The notes: a model not told the origin generated them from the sequence alone. Positions 20,466 to 32,208 are shown, counted from the first letter of the stretch. The stretch: 64,000 nucleotides of DNA from Areca catechu (GCA_021397845.1 CM038045.1:145038638-145102637), one strand, 5' to 3'. A program made the numbers and translations.

Positions 20466-20890
20466 GCACACTTTGATTAAGGCATTAGCGAGCCTTACTG
20501 ATCGCTCCAAAGGCTCTTGGCCAAAAGTCTTTAGGTAGATGACAGTAGAGGCCAACTCCTATGCCTAAAGACATCAACAAGCCCTGCCGATCACCCTCAT
20601 GGTGCTCAGCCAGAAGTCCTAAGACAAATGACGGTAGAGGACAACTCCTATGTCCCAAGATATTGGCAAGCCCTGCCGAATGCCCTCGCTTGACTAGAAG
20701 TCCTCAAGTGGATGATAGCAGAGGCCAACTCCTATACTCCAAGGCATCAGCGAGCCCTACTAACCATCCCCAAGGTGCTTGGTAGAAGTCCTCAAGCGGA
20801 TGATGGTAGAGGCTAACTCCTGTGCTCCAAGACATCGATGAGCCCTATCGACTACCTCCAAGATGCTTGACTAGAAATCCTTAGGTGGAT
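20466..20890. repeat. Degenerate tandem repeat, period 84-89 bp
   Basis: About five diverged copies of a unit with the core 'gtagaggccaactcctatg' followed by 'gagccctgccga' and 'agaagtcctcaag'. Core starts are at about 20541, 20630, 20714 and 20802, with a partial copy before 20541. Copies differ by roughly a quarter of positions, so the array is old. It lies outside any LTR that I can define. Confidence 0.75.
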
Positions 20891-21696
20891 ATGAAAGGAA
20901 CTATTCCTAGGGGTGACAAATGCATTTTAAAAACTTTTCTAAAGGCATGCAACAGTGGAAAGCGATAAAACCATTTTAGCTCAAGATGTTAATCTAATTA
21001 ACACAATCCCCTTACTAGGATCTAGATGCATCTAGAGTAATGTAAATATAAAATCATGCAAACATTGTATAAAAAATAGAATAATTCTAGAAATCATAAA
21101 ATGATGCAGCAAAGATAATTATGACATACATAAAATAAGCACATACCTTGGTGACGTTCACCAGGAAGAACTGAAAGTTGCAAAAATGCCCGCCTCTCAA
21201 TCACGATCCCAGGGACGGCACTGACCTATGGAAAAAGTTTGGCTCTGCAAGCAGCACTCATGTAACGCCTCTATGGGTGGTTCATATCGTGTAGTGCGAT
21301 TTCTTCTCCTTCCTTTAAGGTGCTAGCCCCTACGGAAACTTTGTCGGGTGGACTCCTTCTTCTTCAACTCTTTGAAGATGAGTGGGACACCTTCAACTCC
21401 TCGAAGTGTTGGTTGCTACAACAGTACTGGAATAGAATAAGGACTCTCCTAGTTTTCTCTGTCCCAAACCTTAAATAGAAGGTATGCACTCAGAGATCCT
21501 ACCCAAACTCACTCTATCCCAGAGATTCAATCTAACAATCTCTCAAGGATCAAACAAGATCTCCAACCAAGGAATATGGCAGAGTCTCAGCCTTGATCCA
21601 GATTTTTGGGTGTGGAATGTGAGGAGCGTTGAATGTCAACTCTTGACCTTCTTCAACCTTAATTTTATAATAGCAACCCTCAAATAATTAAAAGAA
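20891..21696 (-). mobile_element. Probable copia LTR fragment
   Basis: The segment with 'aaatgcattttaaaaactttt' and 'ccttactaggatctagatgc' is of a kind I associate with plant copia LTRs, but there is no attached internal region and no paired copy in the window. It ends exactly where Sirevirus A begins. Confidence 0.35.
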
Positions 21697-23170
21697 TGTT
21701 GCCTAGAAATGCAGCCCAAGAGGGGGGGTGAATTGGGTCTTTTAAAAATTTAACACAATAAAACAAAAGGTCTAGTGGTGCTTGTGAGTAACAATTAATT
21801 AGATGCAAAATAATAGCACTTAATTAAAGAATGCAAAAAGAAAAGAGCAATCACACACAAACATAAGATATATAGTGGTTCGGTGCAAACCTAGCACCTA
21901 CATCCACTCCCCAAACTACCCTTGGGAATTCCACTATAATCCACACCAGATTACAGTTGACTTGTTTTTACAAGGCTCACAAGTCAAAAACCTAAGTTGG
22001 TTTTATCACTTAGGCTCACCAACAAACCTAACTACTTGTTTTGTCTTCGGGCTCACAAGTTAACCCTAGTTGGTTTTAACACTTTGGCTCACCAACAAAC
22101 CACAATAACCTTCTTTCAAGACACCCTTGAAAGCAAGGTTAAAGCACAACAAATCAGATATAAAATTTAAATGCTACAACAAACTCTCTTCAAGAGTGGA
22201 TTGGAATCTTTGAAGCCCAAGAAATGCTTTGACTTCACTCTTCTTCAAGTTACCTCCTTTTGGAATATAGTAGAGTTGAGCAAGTAGGCTTTTTCAGTGG
22301 AATCAAGCTAGAAGAGGCTTTTGATTTGAAGTATGGAGAGAATAATGGCTTTTTGGCTTTTGAGTGGACTTGAATGCTCTTGAATAGACGTCTCTCTTCT
22401 TTCTCTTGATTTCTTCTCACTTCTCTTGCTTTAAAATGAGGTTGGTGGAGATTAAATACACCAAAAACCTTCTAAAAATGGTTTGTGACCGTTGGAGCAT
22501 TGGAAATAGCCGTTTGGAGCTTGAAAACCCATTTCTGCAAGCCAGGAAAATAGATCCGTTAAAGCTGTCAGGCTGCAAGTGTCAACACTTAGCTGTCAGG
22601 TGTCGACACTTGGCTGTCAGGTGTCGACACTTGAATTCTGGGAGTCGACACTTGATCATTCAAGTGTCGACACTTGATGCACAGGTGTCGACACTTGACA
22701 CAAAAATCCTCGAACCAACAAGTTCTGTATTTTCAAAATTCTCAGGCCTTGAGTCGACACTTGAAACTTAAGTGTCGACACTTGGTGTCGACACTTGAAT
22801 TCTAGGTGTCGACACTTGGCGTGCCAAGGATTTTTGTCCGTGCCAAATGCTGAAGTGTCGACACTTAACTGTCCAGGTGTCGACACTTGAGACTGAAAAC
22901 ATCCAGAATCAAGAGTAAAAGCCTTGAAATAAAAAAAATGATGTTCATGAAAGCATAAACACATAATAATTAAGTAATTGTAAGCCTTTTTTAATGAAGA
23001 GGCTGCCCGGATGTGTGAGATTTGCTCCGTGCCATTGCGTGCCATACACCATAAATATTTGAAATTTTGAGGTGCTTTCTGCCTGAAAACTCACAACTTG
23101 AAATTCACATTAGAATACAATATGTACTCAATGTTTTGTTATTCATCAAAATCACTGGGTGGAGCCAACA
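21697..23170 (-). mobile_element. 3' LTR of Sirevirus A
   Basis: 1474 bp, plus-strand termini TGTTGCC...GAGCCAACA (minus TGTTGGCTC...). The polypurine tract lies directly outside at 23171. It contains the palindrome cluster at 22576-22890 in the U3 part. Confidence 0.85.
22576..22890. promoter_or_regulatory. Cluster of twelve GTCGACACTT palindromic motifs in the LTR
   Basis: About twelve copies of GTGTCGACACTT-type words in some 315 bp; the full form CAAGTGTCGACACTTG is a perfect 16-bp palindrome. Copies are separated by unrelated short spacers, not by a fixed period. They lie 280-595 bp into the LTR in element orientation. Palindromic clusters in the LTR are known for Sireviruses; a protein-binding role is inference. 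Confidence 0.85.
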
Positions 23171-23500
23171 ATCTTCCCCTTTTTGATGATGACAAAACCT
23201 TGAGAAAAAGAGACAACATAGTTCAAACCCTGAGTTTTCTAATTAATAGGAAACAATCTCCCCCTTAATTAGATACTTCTTATTAAGGTAAACTTCAAAT
23301 CAATATAATGCATCTTTTCTTTAAACAAGATACATGTTCTCAAATTCTCAAAAACAATTAAACATCCATTATCACTCTTTTTCTTCATAACAATTAACAT
23401 TACTTTTTAACATTACTTTTTAACATTACTTTTTCTCATTACTTTTCTCATTACTTTTTCTCCCCCTTTTTGTCAATCATAAAAAAATAACCTCCCCCTT
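23171..23500 (-). other. Multiple polypurine tracts of Sirevirus A
   Basis: C/T tracts on plus (purine tracts on minus) at about 23171-23184 (adjacent to the LTR), 23256-23266, 23460-23470 and 23491-23500. Between them, 23395-23460 carries four to five copies of a 14-bp repeat (TTAACATTACTTTT). The tract next to the LTR is the likely plus-strand primer. Confidence 0.75.
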
Positions 23501-23716
23501 TCAATTAGCATGGATACAAAAAGAGAGTATAGAAACAAATATCATAGCTGAAATTATGCTTGTATCAGAGTTAAAATATCCCATTATATCAGAGCTAAAA
23601 TATGACAAACTGAAGTATAACAAACATATATATATGAGACAAGTTTTCAGTACAAACAAAACTGAAACATACATATATCAAACATAAAAAGAGATCTGAA
23701 ACAGTCATCTGTGAGG

Positions 23717-24083
23717 CTAGTCCTCATCAGATGGAACATCAAGACTAAAAGGAGCACTAATCCTAGATCTGGTGGCTAAAGCCCTAGGAGGTGCTAAAGC
23801 TCTAAGACTCCTGGTACGGCCGGCAGGACCAAAAGCGGGTACAACCCTAGAAGATCTGGTAGAAGGAGGCGAAAGACAATCAGCTGGCTCAATAGGATCC
23901 GGAACAAAGTCAACTAGAACAGTAGAAGGAGCAGGTGTAGTAGGAGGATCTCGACTGACCACCTCATAAGCATCAGCTCCGCCTACACTGTCGCTGTCAG
24001 TGCCTACCACCTCAGTGGCTCGGTCAACATCCTGATCACCTCCATCAGCAATATCAGCATGGTCGCTCTGGTGATCGCCGCCG

Positions 24084-24120
<37 letters not shown>

Positions 24121-25310
24121 ATCGAGCAGGAGCAGGTGCAACAGGAGGTATAAGTGATCTCAGAAGACCCTCAAGACGTGTAAACCCTCCTCCATGGATC
24201 TGCGGATCTCAGCGTGCTCTGAGGTAGTCTGTGCTCATAGAAGCTCGACCTCGCTACGCAGCTGAGTCACCTCTCCTCTGATCTGTATGAACTGTGCTCT
24301 GGCATGCTCCTCAAAGGATAATCCGGTAGATGGTGGTGGAGGAATTGAAGCATCAGGTGACAAGTGCTCTACCTGTGTCAATGGTACATCCACTAGAGGA
24401 AGGACTGCTGGCTCAGATGGTCCAGCCTCAGCCTCTCGAATCTCATCCTCCTCATCTGGCTCTTGGCCAGACTCTCTCCGAACCCATCGACCTCCAACCA
24501 TCCTAAAACCCATGTGGTGCAATGACCTCTCATCATATATATCTGTGTGCAGTATCTCCTTGGGGATCTCCCCCTCCAATGATACTCCACAAGCTCTGAA
24601 AAGATGGGTCAGTGCCATCCCGTATGGCAAACAGTGTCGGCGCTAAGTGGCAGCATCATGCATCTGTGACAGCATCAAGGCCGGTATATCAACTGGTCTC
24701 CTCTCGATCAGACTGGTCATCAACATCAGCTCTCTCTCTGTGATGAAATCGAATCTGCCAGTCTTCGGTAGAAGGATCCGTGCAGTAATGTGGTGTAGCA
24801 GTCGTATCTCTAAAGATAACTGGTTCACGGTAACTACTGAGATACCGCGAACATCCTCTCGCTCAAGGATGCATCTGAAGGCTGCCTCTCTATCATCAAC
24901 TGAGAACGCACTGACTCCTCTCCGGGGTATCTCCCATACTCGGCTCAGCAACTCATCAGTCAATGAAATCTGTATACCTCTGACGGATGTCGTCCATAAG
25001 AGTCGTCGACAGTCCAGAGCACCATAAAACTCCCTCACCAGGTGAGGATAGTATCTCTCCTGCATGGTGCAGAAGGGTACTAATCCTGCATCTGAGAGTA
25101 TCTCTCTAATACCAAAATGGTGCCTGTCAAAATAGTGTAGATCTACTCTCCTCCCTGAAGCTACTGACTTCCCTGCCATCCTCTCTGCAGGGGGAAGCTC
25201 GGAGTGGCTGAACTGCTCTGCGGAGCGGGATCGAATCTGGCCTTCGACCTCCTCTCACTACCCTGACTAGGCCTTGCTCTAACTGCAAGTCTCTTCCTAG
25301 GACCCATATC
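23717..25310 (-). pseudogene. ORF3 of Sirevirus A (plant-transposon-protein-like domain)
   Basis: Starts MGPRKRLAV near 25306 and shifts frame near 25190 into the 178-residue frame 24643-25179. After one in-frame TAG (24643-24645) the same frame continues to 24235. Motifs YPHLVREFYG, SVRGIQI, RLLHHITARILLPKTG, FITERELMLMTSL and PYGMALTHLFRACGV match what I know of the 'putative plant transposon protein' domain. The C-terminal part is acidic and Pro-rich (LPLVDVPL, SFEEHARAQF) with a coiled-coil-like end, then a poly-Asp stretch, then a Ser/Pro/Arg tail ending at 23717 in another frame. In Sireviruses an ORF in this position has been called env-like; I see no signal peptide or membrane segment. 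Confidence 0.75.
24084..24122. repeat. (ATC)13 microsatellite
   Basis: Thirteen perfect trinucleotide units inside ORF3, coding poly-Asp on the minus strand. Slippage here may explain the frame change between 24235 and 24010. Confidence 0.9.
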
Positions 25311-26212
25311 AGCTAACTGACCAGGAAGAATGAAAAGGTTCAGAACAAGGACTGGCCATAGGTTGAGATTAGAGTTTAAATTGGTCTCGAAAACCAGAAT
25401 CAATAAGTTTTGATCAAGATGAGAAATTTTGAGTAAAATTTGTAGGTAAAATTTGTGTTGGGTGGAGCACATTTGAATCCCAAAAACTATTTTTATAAAG
25501 TCCAAAAAAAATCAAAACCATGGGATTTAGGTTTTAAGCATTTAGGGTTTTTGCAAATAGGCGAAAATATTCAAAATGCAATACTAGAAATCCTTCCTAA
25601 TCATCAATAAAAGGATTTGTTACACTTAATTAGATGAAAACCCATTTTATTTTGCCCAAAATTGATGAAATAGTGATTTTTGTGAAAAAGGTTGAAAAAC
25701 CCCAAAATGAGGGAAATTCGAGGAAAACAAATCTAAAACAAGATTCCCTCAAATGGAGTTTTAGAAATTTACTAAAACACACAAAAATCCGGTTAGATTG
25801 AAGAAAAAGTTCAGAAAACCTAAAACACGATTGTTTGGTTTAAAAAATAAAGTTAAAAACATAGAGAAATAAAAACTAAATTAGAGAGGGAAAATACCTG
25901 ATTTGAGACGGATTGAAGGGTGAAAAGATGGGTTTGGACAGGGGGGACCACTGTTCCAAGAAATTTGGGGAAGGAAAATTTTCAAAAAAGCCTTCATTCG
26001 ACCGTTTTAAAATAGTTCAGATTCGCAAGTGTCGACACTTCGGATTTGTCAAGTGTCGACACTTGGTCAGGTGTCGACACTTGACACTTTCCAAGTATCG
26101 ACACTTGGCCAAGAAATTCGAGAAAATCTGGAAAAATTAAAAAAAAATTCTTGAGGTTTTAAACAATAAGTATTGATCTTTTAGGACAAGGTAAAAGGAT
26201 ACTAAGAGAGTC
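25311..26212 (-). promoter_or_regulatory. Spacer between pol and ORF3, with palindromic motifs
   Basis: Non-coding AT-rich spacer. At 26027-26110 it carries four copies of the same palindrome as the LTR (two perfect CAAGTGTCGACACTT, one GGTGTCGACACTTG, one with A for G). Sirevirus C has the same arrangement at 51722-51770. A role in ORF3 expression is speculation. Confidence 0.6.
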
Positions 26213-29200
26213 CTAGGAGAATGGATCAATTACACCTAACTCTCTTCTAATCAGACAGAACCTATCCTCACTCAAGGGCTTTGTAAACACATCAGCTAAT
26301 TGATCATTGGTACAGACAAAATCAAGAATTATATTTGAGTTTTGTACATGATCTCTTATGAAATGATGTCTTATTTCAATGTGTTTACTTCTTGAATGTT
26401 GCACTGGATTTTTAGATAAGTTGATTGCACTAGTATTATCACATCTTATGGGTGTCTTAGTTAGTTTTATGCCAAAGTCTTCGAGTTGTTGTTTGATCCA
26501 GAGGATTTGAGCACAACAGCTCCCAGCTGCTATATATTCGGCTTCTGCCGTAGATAGAGCAATAGAGTTCTATTTCTTGCTACTCCAGGAGATCAAATTT
26601 ACTCCAAGAAACTGACAGGTTCCACTAGTACTTTTACGATCAAGTTTACATCCAGCAAAATCAGCATCAGAATAAGCAATTAAATCACATGAAGAATCTC
26701 TAGAGTACCATAAACCAATTTAATTGAGCCAGATAGATATCTAAATATGCGTTTAACAGCCAAAAGATGAGACTCTTTAGGATTGGACTGATATCTAGCA
26801 CACATACAGACACTAAACATGATATCTGGCCTACTGGCAGTAAGATATAACGAACCAATCATGCCACGATATAATTTTGATCAATTGATTTACCTGATTC
26901 ATCCTTGTCAAGTCTACATGTAGAGCTCATAGGGGTACCTAATGGCTTAGTGTTCTCCATCCCAAACTTCTTGAGTATTTCTCTTGTGTATTTTGTTTGG
27001 TTGATGAAGACCCCCTCTTTGGTTTTCCTTATCTGGAGTCCGAGGAAGAAATTTAGTTCTCCCATCAAGCTCATCTCGAACTCACCCTGCATTAGACTTG
27101 CAAAATCTTGACAAAGAGATTCATTAGTAGTACCAAATATTATATCATCAACATAGATTTGTACTACTAAGAGATCATCATTCTTTTTCTTTAAAAATAA
27201 TATTTTATCTACATTTTCTCTAGCAAAATCATTTTTAGTAGAAAAGAGCTTAAACGATCATACCAAGCTCTTGGAGGTTGTTTTAATCCATATAAAGCTT
27301 TATGAAGTTTATAAACATGATTTGGAAATTCAGAATTTTCAAAACCAGGGGGTTGTTCAACATAAACTTCTTCTTCAATTAATCCATTCAAGAAAGCACT
27401 TTTAACATCCATCTGATACAGTTTAAAGTTCATGAAACAGGAAAAAGCCAATAGTAGCCTAATTGCCTCAAGTCTAGCCACAGGAGCAAAGGTTTCATCA
27501 AAATCTATCCCTTCCTCCTGGTTGTATCCTTTGGTAACTAGTCTAGCTTTATTTCTAATTACTATTCCATTTTCATCAAGTTTGTTTCGAAAAACCCATT
27601 TTGTGCCAATAATTGATGTATTTGAGGGCCTATCTACTAGTGTCCCAACATTGTTCCTTTTAAATTGATTAAGTTCATCTTGCATAGCATTTATCCAATT
27701 ACTATCACATTCAGCTTCCTCAATAGTTTTAGGTTCAATTTGAGACACAAAAGCTAAGTAGTCACAAATATTTCTAAGTGATGATCGAGTACTTACACCT
27801 TTAGATGGATCACCTATAATTAGTTCTTTTGGGTGTCCATGAGCATACCTCCATTCTTTTGGTAAAGGATCAACAGTTGAGGTATCTTCATCACCTTGTG
27901 CTTGATCTTTGTCGGTGTTCTGATCATCATTCTGTTCCTTGGTAAGTTCTTCATTGTTGTTTCTTTCTTCAGTCTTCTTGTTACCTGATTCATCAAAAAG
28001 TATATCTTCTTTTCTTGAAGATTTTTGGTTAGTTTCGTCAAATACTACATGAATGGATTCTTCAACAACAAGTGTCCTTCTGTTGAAGACCCTGTATGCC
28101 TTACTAGATGTGGAGTAGCCTAGAAAGACTCCCTCATCTGATTTGGCATCAAATTTACTTAGATTGTCTTTACCATTGTTTAAGATGAAACAACGGCAAC
28201 CAAAAACATGAAAATAACGGATTGAAGGTTTTCTATCCTTCCAAAGCTCATAAGGAGTTTTCTTTAAAATCGGTCGAATTAAAACACGATTTAAGATATA
28301 GCATGCAGTATTTATGGCTTCCGCCCAAAAGTATCTAGGTAAATCATTTTCACAAAGCATGGTGCGTGCCATTTCTTCAAGAGTTCTATTTTTTCTTTCT
28401 ACTACCCCATTTTGTTGAGGTGTCCTAGGTGCAGAAAAATTGTGATTAATTCCATTTTCAATACAGAATTTATTAAAATCGGCATTTTCAAATTCAGTTC
28501 CATGATCACTTCTTAAGAAAATTACTGAAACACCTTTTTCATTTAAAACTCTTTTGTGAAATCTTATGAATTCAGAAACATTTCATCTTTGTGTGCTAAA
28601 AACATGATCCATGTAAAACGTGAGAAATCATCTACAATGACTAGACCAAACTTCTTACCTCCCAAACTAGATATTCTAGTAGGCCCAAAGAGGTCCATAT
28701 GAAGCAATTCTAAAGGTCTAGATGTAGAGATTACTTTTTTAGGTTTGAAAGAAGATTTTGTTTGTTTTCCAAGTTGACATGTACTGCAAATCTTATCTTT
28801 TTCAAAATTCAGTTTAGGCAAATCTTTTACTAAATTCTTTTTGCTAAGTTTTGAAATTAAATGCATGCTAGCATGTCCTAGTTACGATGCCAAAGCCAAC
28901 TAGCTTCATCGATCTTGGCTTCCATTGCCACTAGACATTGACCTTTCTAATAGGGAGATCATCAAGATCAACCATATAAATATTGCCATGCCTATGACCG
29001 ATGAATTTAATGCCATTGTCATCTAGACTAGAAACAATGCACAAGGAAGATTCAAAAACAACTTTAAAATTTTTCTCACAAAATTGACTAATACTAAGCA
29101 AGTTATGTTTTAAACCATCAAAATATAAAACATTATCAATATAAGAGGTAGGGGTGATATGGATTTTACCAATACCGATGATTTTTTCCTTTCCATTATC

Positions 29201-29330
29201 ACCAAAAGTTACATTGCCACCATTTTGATATGAGTGATGAGAACTGCTCCACATCTCCTGTCATATGCCTTGAGCAACCACTATCAAGATACCACATTCT
29301 CTTCTTGTTGGTTGCAAGGCATACCTGCAA
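26213..29330 (-). pseudogene. Copia pol of Sirevirus A (protease, integrase, RT, RNase H)
   Basis: Coding order on minus: protease with the WYLDSGCSRHMTG motif near 29240-29300; pre-integrase domain 28931-29254 (LLSISQFC); integrase N-terminus 28564-28866 (CSTCQLGKQ, LLHMDLFGP, VIVDDFSRFTW); integrase C-terminus and first part of RT 27209-28372 (WAEAINTACYILNR, VFGCRCFILN, WVFRNKLDENG, FAPVARLEAIR, QMDVKSAFLNG, LYGLKQPPRAWY); rest of RT 26859-27200 (FEMSLMGELNFFLGLQI; the catalytic VDD motif is just upstream); RNase H 26213-26862 (TASRPDIMFSVCMCARYQ, HIEIRHHFIRDHV, NDQLADVFTKPL). At least five frame changes separate these parts, so no polyprotein can be made. Confidence 0.88.
27209..28372 (-). 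CDS. Longest intact piece of Sirevirus A pol
   Basis: 387 residues beginning at an internal Met. Residues 1-105 are the end of the integrase core and its C-terminal region, about 105-230 an acidic low-complexity linker (SRKEDILFDESGN), and 230-387 the N-terminal part of RT. The frame remains open upstream of 28372, so the Met is not a real start. It is the parent-type sequence to compare with the tandem units at 54621-64000, which cover the same domains. Confidence 0.85.
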   Translation of the reverse strand: MARTMLCENDLPRYFWAEAINTACYILNRVLIRPILKKTPYELWKDRKPSIRYFHVFGCRCFILNNGKDNLSKFDAKSDEGVFLGYSTSSKAYRVFNRRTLVVEESIHVVFDETNQKSSRKEDILFDESGNKKTEERNNNEELTKEQNDDQNTDKDQAQGDEDTSTVDPLPKEWRYAHGHPKELIIGDPSKGVSTRSSLRNICDYLAFVSQIEPKTIEEAECDSNWINAMQDELNQFKRNNVGTLVDRPSNTSIIGTKWVFRNKLDENGIVIRNKARLVTKGYNQEEGIDFDETFAPVARLEAIRLLLAFSCFMNFKLYQMDVKSAFLNGLIEEEVYVEQPPGFENSEFPNHVYKLHKALYGLKQPPRAWYDRLSSFLLKMILLEKM

Positions 29331-31026
29331 TAAAGATCAAGTGGAGACTTTAGGTACCCAAGCCATCTTGGGTCCTTTTTGGTTAGTGGCATTGGTTCCT
29401 TTTGGAACCCAAACTTTCTTAGTTTTTCTTAATTTTCTTTTGTTGCACATGTAGGATTTATGTCCTATAACACCACAAGTATAGCATGTAATTGAAGAAG
29501 ATGCAGGTACAAAGAGATTTTTAAGGAGTTTTTGTTTCTTATGAGTTCTGAATCCAATCCAGCTTTGTCAAATACTGCTCTTTGGTTATTTAACAGTAAA
29601 TTTAATTTTCAGAACCGTAAGTAAATTTTTGACAAAAGGCTTTAGTTTATCGATTTCCTCTTTATATTTTTTGTTTTCCATTAAATTTCTTGTGTTGTCT
29701 TGACAATTTTTCATTTGAAAGTAAGCTACTTTTCTTTTCAAGTACATTCTTTTCATTTTCAAGACCGATAATCTTATCATTTAGATTTTTATTTTGTATT
29801 TGAAGATATTCATGCTCATTTGAAAGGTTGTTATTTATTTTAGCTAGTTCCAGATTTTGCTTCTTTAAGTCTTTATGTTTTGACTTTAATTTTTGAAATT
29901 CTATTACTAGTTCATCAAAAATTTCATAAGCTCATCAAAAGATAATTCATTTTCGGTTTCAGAACATACCTCTTCTTGATCGGCCATTAGACAGAAATTT
30001 GCTACTTCCTGTTGTTCTTCCTCAGAGCTGGAGTCTTCACTTTCGCTCCAGGTTGCCATCATGGCCTTTTTCCTTAACTTTCTTCTGCTTTTCTTTAGTA
30101 AGGAGCAGTCTACCTTGAAATGCCCTGGCTTTTTGCACTCAAAGCATGTGGGCTGCTCCTCCTTCTTTTCCTTATCTTTTTCTTACTGGGCTCACCCTTC
30201 AGAGGTTTCTTTTGTAATTGAATTTCTTTTTCCTCATAAACCTTCTGAATTTCTAGCTAACATAGCAGTTTCATCTTCTTTGTCATCCTCTTCAGAGTCT
30301 TCGCTTGAGTCTTCTCTGGTAGTAGATTTGAATGCTATTGTCTTTTTCTTTTTGTCCACCTCTCCATTCTTCTATTTGAGCGATAGTTCATATGTCATTA
30401 AGGAGCCCATAGTTGTTCCAGCGGGAGAGTGTTGACATCTTTTGCTTCTTCAATTGCAGTGACCTTTGCATCCCATGAAGCTAGTAGAGACCTGAGAAGT
30501 TTATTTACAAGTTCACCATTAGAAATTATTTTTCCTAAACTTCTCATGCCATTCATAATGTTTGTGAACCTAGTATACATCTCACTAATAGATTCAGTAG
30601 GTTCCATTTTAAACATTTCATAAGTGTGAATTAGCATGTTAACTTTGGTGGTCGTTACTTAGTGTGTACCCTCATGGGTAACCTCAAGTGTATCCCAAAT
30701 CTCCTTTGCGGAGAGACAGTTGGATATTCTGTTAAACTCACTAGGATCAAGAGAACAGAATAAAGGTTCATTGCCTTTGCATTAAGCTCAATTTGCTTAA
30801 TGTCACTCTCATCCCAATCATCTTCCATTTTAGGGGTGAGAATGCCAATAATCATCATTGTAGGCTGATGAGGACCTTTTACTATTGTTCTCCACAAATT
30901 ATAATCAAGAGCTTGTATAAATATGCGCATGCGTGTCTTCCAGTATGTGTAATTTGTGCCATTAAACAGTGGGGGTCGGTTTGAAGCTTGACCTTCAACA
31001 ATACCCATGCCTATTGGGGCTGCCAT
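29331..31026 (-). pseudogene. Gag of Sirevirus A
   Basis: Starts at 31026 (MAAPIGMGIVEG, then PPLFNGTNYTYWKTRM, the copia gag start). 30398-30637 continues in another frame (FKMEPTESISEMYTRF). A CCHC zinc knuckle (CFECKKPGHFKVDC) is coded near 30115-30155. The C-terminal part 29586-29960 is Lys/Glu/Asn-rich and coiled-coil-like, as in long Sirevirus gag proteins. Frame changes near 30655 and after 30398. Gag packages element RNA in virus-like particles. Confidence 0.8.
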
Positions 31027-31078
31027 GATCTTTTACTCAAGATCCTTGGACCTACAAGAGAGTACCGGTGCTTGATAA

Positions 31079-31497
31079 CTTGTTGCCCAGAAATGCACCC
31101 AAGTAATTCTTTTAAAAATTTAACCAATAACAAAAGGTTATGATCTTGTAGAAATATTAGATGCAAAATAATAGCTATTAAAGATGCAAAAAGAAAAGAC
31201 AATCACAAAAATCATAAAGTTCATCAAAAGATAATCACTCAACACCCTTGATCCATTAACACAAATTACTATTTGTTTTTCCTCAGACCTGGGTTTCACT
31301 TAGGCTCACCACACCTAACTCTTGTTTTCTTCAGTCACAAGGGAAACCCTAGTTTTTTAACATTGGCTCACCAACCAAAATCCCTTCTTTCAAGACACCC
31401 TTGATGAAGAAGGTTAAAGCACAAAATCAATTTTAGCTACAACAACCTCTCTTCAGATTGGATTGATCTTTGAAGCCCAAGGAATGCTTTGACTTCC
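31079..31497 (-). mobile_element. Degraded Sirevirus LTR fragment inside a duplication
   Basis: Begins after a primer-binding-site-like 'gtgcttgataac' with TTGTTGCCCAGAAATGCA and follows the LTR order of 21697-22260, but with dozens of small deletions (for example in the 'ggctcacaagtc' segments). It ends abruptly at 31497, joining 'gactt' to a second copy of gag. Confidence 0.65.
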
Positions 31498-32165
31498 ACC
31501 TCTCCATTCTTCTATTTGAGCGATAGTTCATATGTCATTAAGGAGCCCAATAGTTGTTCCAGCGGGAGAGTGTTGACATCTTTTGCTTCTTCAATTGCAG
31601 TGACCTTTGCATCCCATGAAGCTAGTAGAGACCTGAGAAGTTTATTTACAAGTTCACCATTAGAAATTATTTTTCCTAAACTTCTCATGCCATTCATAAT
31701 GTTTGTGAACCTAGTATACATCTCACTAATAGATTCAGTAGGTTCCATTTTAAACATTTCATAAGTGTGAATTAGCATGTTAACTTTGGTGGTCGTTTTA
31801 GTGTGTACCCTCATGGGTAACCTCAAGTGTATCCCAAATCTCCTTTGCGGAGACAGTTGGATATTCTGTTAAACTCACTAGGATCAAGAGAACAGAATAA
31901 AAGGTTCATTGCCTTTGCATTAAGCTCAATTTGCTTAATGTCACTCTCATCCCAATCATCTTCCATTTTAGGGTGTGAGAATGCCAATAATCATCATTGT
32001 AGGCTGATGAGGACCTTTTACTATTGTTCTCCACAAATTATAATCAAGAGCTTGTATAAATATGCGCATGCGTGTCTTCCAGTATGTGTAATTTGTGCCA
32101 TTAAACAGTGGGGGTCGTTTTGAAGCTTGACCTTCAACAATACCCATGCCTATTGGGGCTGCCAT
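31498..32165 (-). pseudogene. Second copy of the Sirevirus A gag start
   Basis: Repeats 30355-31026 with a small number of single-base indels: MAAPIGMGIVEGQAS at 32165 and MEPTESISEMYTRF near 31780. With the LTR fragment 31079-31497 it makes a head-to-tail duplication of about 1.14 kb (30355-31497 followed by 31498-32222). The copy adjoining the real primer binding site is this one. Confidence 0.8.
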
Positions 32166-32208
32166 GATCTTTTACTCAAGATCCTTGGACCTACAAGAGA
32201 GTACCGGT

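Noticed and set aside
20561..20785. 74-residue ORF over the 84-89 bp tandem repeat
   Set aside because: The repeat period is not a multiple of three in all copies and stops occur in the others; chance ORF.
22576..22890. Possible CRISPR-like array because of repeated palindromes with spacers
   Set aside because: Repeat words are 10-16 bp, irregularly spaced, inside a plant LTR, and recur in a related element. It is not a CRISPR array.
24647..25027. 126-residue plus-strand ORF
   Set aside because: Antisense to the ORF3 domain of Sirevirus A, which has clear family motifs on the minus strand.
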